From contig CAJNDS010002112.1 in the NCBI GenBank assembly GCA_905221605.1, positions 337,501 through 401,500 on the forward strand: a DNA stretch of 64,000 nt, written 5' to 3'. Of this stretch, positions 20,101 through 29,100 are shown piece by piece. Under the pieces are notes generated by a model. That model saw only the letters and a list, made by a program, of their open reading frames with translations. It made no database searches and was not told the DNA's origin. Each line of letters starts with the position of its first letter. Position 1 is the first letter of the stretch. This stretch comes from Symbiodinium natans (taxonomy: Eukaryota; Sar; Dinophyceae; Suessiales; Symbiodiniaceae). A program made the position numbers and the translations under genes.

Positions 20101-23100
20101 CGACATCCCCCAAAAATTTCTGGGCTCCAGGGTTTGGGGTTTGGGGTTTCGGGTTTAAGACGGGGGATGTGGGGCTTTGGGGCTCTTACTTCCGGATTTG
20201 GCATTTTAGGGCTTAGGTACTTAGGGGATTGGTTATAGTGTTTGGGGTTTGCGGATTTAAGCTCTTTTCTTGAAGGCTCATGGGTAGGTACATACATACA
20301 TCTATATGTTACAACTTCACATAGGGTACTTATAACCGTACGCCCCCAAATAGTCCTTCTAATTCGGACCCCAATAGGGGCACCCGTAATTTCGGAAGCC
20401 CCCAAATGAGATTGAGGACCCTGCAACAGTCTGAACTTATCTTCCTTACCCTAAACCCTAAACTCTAAACCCTAAACCCTAAACCCTAAACTAAGGAGTT
20501 TCTGGGGCTCTTCGGATCTATGATGCCAGAGAAGCAGAACACCAGCATACCCATGCTCATGATCACGCCCTTCATGGCGAACTTCTGCTCCTTCTCCTTG
20601 GAATTAGGGTTGAGGGTTTAGGGTTTAGGGCTACTCGCAAACAAGTAAAGTGCTGTTTGCCTTTTTGCAACATGGCAAAAAACCTCCTTGTCATGTGAAG
20701 ACAACTATTCACACACGGCTTGTAGAAGTATAGCCGCATAGCCATTCGTTGTTAACGTGCTGCACACCAGGCTAAGTGACTTAATATAGGCGTCGGAATA
20801 ATTACTCCTTAGGGTCCCTTTCTAATTATACTACAATAACCACCCCCAACAACCCTATTCGAATTATTCAGGCCCCTATATTAAGCCTTATTAAGCTGTC
20901 CAACAAGACATGACAAGAGGGCCACCAAGTTGAAACTTCCAGCGGTTTTCATGTTTTAGGGACTCGGCGCTTCCGCAGAACCCTCAACAAAACCTGTTCG
21001 GGGTGAGTTAGGGTTTAGGGTTTAGGGTTTAGGCCAGGGGAAATACGAAACCCTGAACATCTGAAACCCTGCACGCCAGCTCACCCCGAAATCTACCCCC
21101 AGCAAGCTGTCGGAAGAATTGCCGTGCCTTTTCTCAAAAATGTGACTTTGCGGGCACTGTTTGCCTAGCGTTCCCTCATACGTAGTCCCTTTACATAACT
21201 TATATTTATACTATCATTTCCCCCAACACCCGCTTCTAACCCAGAGGTACCCACGTCCCCCTTCACTGCCCGCGGCTCCCCAGCGACCGCGGATGTCGCT
21301 GCTTCGGACTTCACCTCGCCGAGAGGTATAGCGTTCAAGGGTTCAGGGTTTGGGGCTTTACGATTCTGTGTCAGGGTTCGAAACCTGTAGGGTTAGAGGC
21401 TCGGACAACATGAGGCGGGTGAAGTTTGGGAGCTTTGCCTTTGAAGCTCCTGGATTCTTGCAGGTCGAAGATTCATGGGCTTGGGTGCGGTAGGTTTCGG
21501 GGCACGGTTAGGACGGTTCTGGATTCTGCCAAGTTTGGCAAGTTGTCTGAGGGCGTGAGGAAAGTTGAGGATTGTACCCTAAACCCTAGACGTAAACCGA
21601 AAACCCAAAACCCTACTCCGTTTAGAGTTTCGGGGTTTAGGGTTTAGCAAGAAACCCCCGGAATGTACGGGAGATATGGGGAAGTTCGGAAATGAGGGGT
21701 CCTCTGAATGGGATTTTACTGCTTTGAGGGAGCAGAAAGAAGGCTGATCCTGCCGGGCTTCTCCCCAGGGCTCGAATATAGGTTTAGGGTTTAGGGTTTA
21801 GGGTTTAGGGCCCTAGGGTTTAGGGTCGATAGCTAGGGCATCTTATGACAAGTTCGGCAAGCATGCTTCCCCTCAGACCAAACAAAACGTCCTGAAACCA
21901 AATCGTTGCGTGGAGGCTCATGGGTAGCTATCAGTGGGGTTATAAGTAAGGAAGCCTGTATGACCTTCGTGAGGGTACCTATGACCCTAAGCCCTAAACC
22001 CTTTTTGCTTCAGGGCTCCTGTGGTAGCTTGCCTGTGAGCGAGGTTGTTCAGGTGACATCATGCGAGTCGGATGAGTTCGTCAACGACCCTGTCCTGAAC
22101 CTCTTCAAACACCAGTATCTGGGATTGTTGCCCTAAACCCTAAACCCTAAACCCTAAACCCTAAACCCTAAACCCTAAACCCTAAACCCTGTAACCCTAA
22201 ACCCTATAACCCTACCTATAGCTAGTCATGAACCACCAAGTGCACTCCTTCCATGGCCTGCGTCAGGCCACCGAAGAGGAAGGACATGCCCAAGACTAGC
22301 CTGAGCTCCGAACACCAGGTTAGGGTTTAGGGTTTAGGGTTTAGGGTTCAGGGTTTAGGGTTTGGGGTTTGGGGTTTAGGGTTAAGAGGCTCTTCTTGTT
22401 GAGACTGTCAGCTCTCTGCTTTGCAAAGTCTGCGGAAGAGTATAGTGACTATAGCATACCCAAACCGTCGATTGAAGCAGCGGACCAGAAGCTGGGAAGA
22501 TGTCTTCGGATGGAGCCCCCCCCCCCAGCTCAACTCCTGCAACCAACGAACGCCAACATAAAGGATAGAGTAGGAATACGATTAGAACATACCTACCAGG
22601 GTCCTGATACTCCCTTGATATTCATACCGTTTTCTTTTGGTTCCCTGTTTGGGGTTACCACTAACGTCCCTGTACAAAACCTCTGGCAACTGAGAAAGCC
22701 TGAACCCCAGGTTTATACCCCTCATAAGCCCTAAACCCTCATGAACCCCTATAAACCCTAAACCCTTATAAACCCTAAACCCTCATAAACCCTTATGAAC
22801 CCTAAACCCTTACAAACCCTAAACCCTAAACCCTCAACCCTAAACCCTAAACCCTAAACCCTGCCGTGAAGAGGCAGCAGGTTGGAGAGGATGGAACCGA
22901 GCAAAGTGCACTTGACTACGCTGGTGCGCTCCTCGTATGGCATCCTGACAGTCTGCGTGAAGGAGTTGGGATTTAGGGTTCAGGGTTTAGGGTCTAGGGT
23001 CTAGAGGGTTTAGGCTGAAGGTTTGGGGGAACAGGATTTCAGGTTTCGGGGGAGAGGTTCAAGTCTGATGCAAAGGGTTTGAGGTGTGTGTTGGAAGTCT

Positions 23101-26100
23101 TGGGGGTTCGCTGGCTTAGGTCCAGGAGGTTGGAAAATGAATGCTTGCCGTCGGAATGACACAACATGGGGCGAAACAAGCACACCAACCTCCCAGTACC
23201 CAGGCGAACCCTAAACCCTAAACCCTAAATCCAGGAAAGACACGCTCGGCTGTGCAATGACTGTGGGTCACTCACCAGCTCAACAGGCAGCAAGACCATC
23301 TTCAAAAGATACTCTTGTCATCGAAAACTATGTATAGTTGTGCTTCTTCGTCTCATATTGTCCGCACATTTGAAGAGAACAGTGAGCTTGCAAACGCTCA
23401 AAACTTACATAACTTTTACAACTTGTAAGTAAAGGACAGGCAAGAGATGCACGAACTTCCAACAGGCTTTTTTTCGCTATCGAAAACACCGTACAAACTT
23501 TAATGCTTTAGGCAAGCCACGTCCCATACTACATGAGCTAGTTAAGAGGAAAAACAGTGGCTTTGAAACGCTTTTAATACATCATGACATGTCCTAAATC
23601 ACCCCGGATAACCAGACCCATGGAATGCAAGCAAACGCGCTTGAAGGTATAGGGACAAGGACAAACCCAAAGTATCCGTCCCCAGGCGCTTCCGAGATCG
23701 CAAAGTGTTGACCGTGATCATCATTTCGACCACGTTGCCTGGTTTGGAGTGGGGTTGGGAAGTGTTTTGCTTATCATTAAAAAAAGGATTACTTACAAAC
23801 ATATCTCAAGATTAGCCCCGGCTTTTTTGGGGGTCTTGTGAGGATCCATGTTCTGGTGCAAACAGACACTCGCGTTCACAGCCTCAACCCTAAACCCTGA
23901 AAGGTTTTGGGCAGCCAAAGCTACAGGGCTCTAAACTGACAAACCCACACCCTGCCCTGTGGGAAGCCACACGATAGGAAAAGCCAGAGCAACCAAAAAC
24001 TAATATTCCTAACATATATTTCTATATACTTCTAAATATACACAGATATACATGTACATACAGAAACACTTACACTTACACTTATCTCTTTACTGAATCA
24101 ATTTCTATGCATTTTAGGTTCATACTTTTCTTCGTAAATACCATTTAGGGAGCATGTTCTTTAAACAATGTCGGGGCTCCTTAAGGCAATTCCTCCGTCG
24201 CTACCAACCCTGTAAACTTGAGTGCTGAGGGCTTCTTAATTCAGGGTTGGGCTTAGGGTTTAGGGTTTAGGGTTTAGGGTTTAGGGTTTAGGGTTTAGGG
24301 TTTAGGGTTTAGGGTTTAGGGTTTAGGGTTTAGGGTTTAGGGTTTAGGGTTTAGGGTTTGGGGTGCTCCCTGTGGGTTCATCTTGAACCACCAAGGAAAC
24401 TTGGGGTTTAGGGGGAGGGCTTAGGGCTTAGGGCTCAGGGCTCAGGGCTTAGGGCTTAGGGCTTAGGGCTTAGGGCTTAGGGCTTAAGGCTTAGGGCTTG
24501 GGGTTTGGGGTTTTGGGGTTTGGGGTTTGAGGTTTCAGGTTTAGGGTTTAGGGGTTTCGGGCGTCGAGCCGCCGAAGGTGGCATTCAGCATGCCGGCAAC
24601 GGCGTCGTTCTTGATGGCCACCGCCAGCTCCTATTCTAGGGTTCTTAAGGGAGGGGGGGGTTCAAGGGGGGTATGTAACCCAAGGTTCCCTAATACTCCC
24701 TACTACACCCTAAGCTTCCCTAAGAACTCTATAATTCGCCAACTCGCGCGCCCAAAGAAAGCAGCCGCCCCTCTGTACCTGTTTAGGGTTTACTACTATG
24801 TGCTTAAGAACCCCCCTCCCAGCGAAAGAACACGTTCTTCCTTATCAGGGCGATGTAAGGACAATTATCTTTCATTTGCTGGGGCTGAAGCAAGAAGTTT
24901 AGGGGTTCAGGATGCAAAATAGGCTTCAGGTGTCTGGGGCTACTTGGAGTTTGGCCCCAAACCAGCGAATCCTGAAACCCCACATCCCCTGCCCCCCCTA
25001 TATAAATACACATTACATATGTTGTATTTACACAATTTTGGAAGCTTCTGGTCCACATCGGGCAGCTGCACCTATCAAGAGGTAACGAGTCCTGAAAAAC
25101 CATTCATAACGGCCCCCTTGTTGCCCAGCCCGTCCCATACAGGGCACGCAAAATCCGGGTTGCATGCACATAACCCTAAACCCTAACCCGTTTTCGGCTC
25201 GTTCTTTCGGGATGTTTGGGCTTTTGCACCTCTGTGGCATCGCCCAGGAACTTCGCCAAAGGCAAGAGGGCCTGTGTCAAAGTAGGGCATGGGTGCCATT
25301 CTGGCTGTCTCTGGTGCTTTGTAGGTCTCAGGGCTTTCAGGATGTGTTCAGAGTGTAAGGTTTTTGGTGCTCCCTAAACCCTAAACCCTAAACCCTAAAC
25401 CCTACGTTTTCAGACTCTTGAGGATGCTTTACAGAGGATGCAGAGGACCCCTGCGACCGGACCACCACGCCGGCTCTTGATCCTTAGGGTTTTAGGGTTT
25501 TAGGATTTAGGATTAGGGTTTAAGGTTAAGGGTTTAGGGTTTCACACCCTAAAAACAGCCTTTCATGCAGTCCAAGCGTACATTACTGCCCCTTTCCTTG
25601 TTGGGAAGAGGTGCACGGGGGGGGGGGACCTTGAAATGAGGGGGACGAAAAGCCTTCAACTGTCTACTGTTCGGAGTCTATGTTTGTTCAAGCATCCCTA
25701 AACCCTAAACCCTTTTCGACATCCAGGCCTCTGAAGTCCTAAACCCTGAACCCCTAAACCCCTAAACCCCTAACCCCTAAACCCCGAAACCCCCCAACCC
25801 CTAACCCTAAACCCCGAAACCCTAAACCCCTAAACCCTCTCTCTCTCTCACAGGCGCTCAGTCCTAAACCCTAAACCCTAAAACCCTAAAACCCTAAACA
25901 CACCCTCTAAGGGCGGCGCGATAAAGTTCAGCACAAAGGTCCAGGAATCGCCCCACTCGCGCTGCGCCGACATCGCGCCCAGCGGCACGAAGACAAGGAG
26001 CCTCCACAGCGGTTGAGGGTTTAGGGTTTAGGGTTTGGGGTTAGGGTTTAGGATTTGGGGTTTAGGGTTTAGGGTTTAGGGTGTAGAGTTTAGGGTTTAG

Positions 26101-29100
26101 GGTTTGGGGTTTAGGGTTTAGGGTGGGTTTAGGGTTTAGGGTACAGGGGTTAGGCGGGTTAGGGTGCTGCGCTCAGAACAGGGACCTCCGGAGTAATGGG
26201 CTGCTTAGGGGGGGTTACGTAGGGGAAGAAGGTTAAGGGTCCCTTGTAGAGTCCCTCCTTATCTCCCTGAAACACTTCCAGAAATCCGAGTTGCAGGCAC
26301 TTTGCTACTAAGAACGAGCTCCTTTACGAGCACAATCGGCTTAAACGAAAACCCTTTGTGATTCCGCTACACCCTTTGCATCTGCGCTTGCTACACCCCA
26401 AAACCCTAAACCCTTAACCCTAAATCCTAAAACCCTAAACCCCAAAGCCCAGGAGCAGGGTGAAGGGCGAGAAGAAGATCTCTTCGAGTCCTTGGGCTTC
26501 GACACATCAAAACGACGACCGAACTCTGAACGTCCGAGGAGCGCTCCACTATTGTGGGGTTCATAACAAAAAGGGCTCATGGGGGGGTAGGTACCTCGAA
26601 AACCTGAGGGAAGCTTAGGGAGCCTTAGGGAGTAGTAGGGAACCTGGAGTTACATACCCCCCTTGAACCCCCTCGCCTAAGAACACGATAATACGAGCAA
26701 CCTGGGAATAAACCGGGTGCCCTCTTGGGTTTAAAGGGGATTCTAAGGGAGCCCAAACCCGCCCTATTTTCCCACAACAAGTAATGTAGAAACTCATGTG
26801 TAAACATACAGACATTATGCACATGTCATCCCTGGTGCATCGACCATCTGTGCTGCAAGATGCCACGCAACATCTACAAGACAGTACCAGAAGATGCAAC
26901 TTCCGCGGCCAACGCGCACCCAAAAAAAAAAAAACTACAAGAAGACCGGCAGGTCTTGGTGTGCCGCCTGGGGCTGCGATGCCGGGGAACCACGAAAATG
27001 GAGCTTGGAGAGTTGTTGCAGAACAGGAGCAGGCAGCACCCCACGCAACCTTCCTCCCCTTGTTGCCCAACACCTCAAAAGCTCCCACTCCCAAACCAAC
27101 TCCTAACCCGGAACCTGATCCGAACACTGCCTTGCTCTGATTCAAAAGTGCTTGAGGCTGATCCGAACCCACTGATCCGAAACTTCAGCTGAATCCATTC
27201 CACCCCCCGGATGGAAACATCAGAGACCTGCCTGGAACACTTTTGATCCGTTGCAAAGCCATTTTCCTACACTGGAAGTGCCCCAGACACCAACTGTGCC
27301 AGCACGCCGCCAACCCAAGAAACCTCTAGCAACCTCTGACTGGGTGGGCCGTGAAACCCTTTTTCGTATATGGGAGTCACTGATAAAGCCACATTAGGAA
27401 AATATTCAAATATCCCAAAGGCCAACCGCTGAGATCCATGGCCAGAGATAAGGGGGTTAGGGTTTAGGCGACCACAATCTGTGGTTTGTTCCCATGGGAG
27501 TCTTCTTGGACTCTCAGCCTAAACCCTAAACCCTACATTTAGGGTTTTGGGCTAGACCCTCAACCCTAAACCCTAAGCGCCCTGTCTCTAGCCCGGCGGC
27601 CCTCCTTGTTAGAGGTCGAGGTTGACGAACCTTTCGAGAACTTTGACCCACGGGAGGGAACTCTTTCCGGATCCCGAAGTAGCGGGACCTGCCAGGGGGG
27701 GCGGGGGGGGGCATTGCTTGAAGGTTCAGGGGTAGCTGAAATTCAGCACGAATAATGCAAATAATAATAATAATGATGATGATAATAATTATAAACATAG
27801 TAAAGGATAACAATTAAGAATGATAACAAAACCTTAGTTAAGGCACTTACGGTCCTATTCAGGACTGCCCGTGAGCTTTTGTGGGGCGGAAAAACTTCCG
27901 CCCGCTTGCCCCACTTGCCCAAGAGATTTCAGCACCTGAGGGACCCGGACTTGCACATGCTCCGCGCGATGCTGGTCCATCCAAGTTGTACAAACGTCGA
28001 TCTACGTGTGGACACGCTTGGCGCGGTGACAGGCATGTGACGCTGCGCGCATCCTTGCAAAGCGATGCAGGGGGGGAGGGGGGGGGGAGGGGGGGGGGGA
28101 GGGGGGAGGGGAGGGGGGGGGAGGGGGGGAGGGGAGGGGGGGGAGGGGCCGGGGGGAGGGGGCGGGGAGGCGCGGTCTACCGTGAAACATATTTGCCTTT
28201 TATGAAACGCAGGAAGGGGTGCAGGGCACCTTGCGAAGGATTTAGAAATTTGGGGTTGCAATCGCTTGTGCGGGTTTGGAGTTGGGAGTGTCAGTGTGGA
28301 GTTTTTTTTTTTGCGTTTAGAGCTTGAGGACTTTGGGCCGGAGAACTTAGCGATAGCGAACTCAGCTTAAACACCCAATCCGCCGATACCTCCTGTTCGG
28401 CCCTCAGTAATCCTTGCAACCAGAAACCTTGAAGCCTAAACCGGCTCAAAGCATCGAGGTCACCCCAAACATTAAACCCTGAACCCCAAACCCTAAACCG
28501 GCTCCATCGCGAGGGTTTGGGGTTTTGGGAACTTGGCGTGGAGCTGGACACCAAGTCTTGCGCTTACAGAACACGGGCATCGGGCTGCCAGTCCCGGGGT
28601 CTAGGGTTTAGGGTTTAGGGTTTCTGCTTTAGGTAGGGTTTCGGGTTTAAGGTGACCTCGCTGCTCTTCTCCGACTTCTCCGAGTCAAGCGGAAGGGCCG
28701 GGAACCTGAGTCATGGTTGTCGGATTCTGCTCAGCCCTAACACTTCTTTGCATCCGGACTCCTGTGGGTGTTGCCCTAAACCCTGAACCCAACAGCACTT
28801 TCAACATCTCCCCTTTGGGATCCCTGCACTGGGTGTAAGGCTTCTTGCAACCTTCAACACCCGAAACCTGAAGCCTCCAAGCCCCGAACACGGCTTTCTG
28901 CAAGGGGCTCGAATGGGCCGTTTTGGGTTTAGGGTTTATAGGGTTTAGGGTTTAAGGGTTAAGGGTTAAGGGTTAAGGGTTAAGGGTTAAGGGGTTAGGG
29001 TTTAGGGTTTAAGGTTCAGGGTTTAGGGTTTAGGGCGATGAGGGGATGATATTGATAATGATCTCGGCTCCTGCATCGAGGGGCCCGCTGCTGGTGGTTC

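Noticed and set aside
21365-21395. GGTTCGAAACC as a tRNA T-arm
   Set aside because: No matching acceptor stem, D-arm or anticodon arm could be drawn around it.
27881-28327. Gly/Arg-rich plus-strand and Pro-rich minus-strand ORFs
   Set aside because: They are produced by the G-rich low-complexity tract at 28072-28172.
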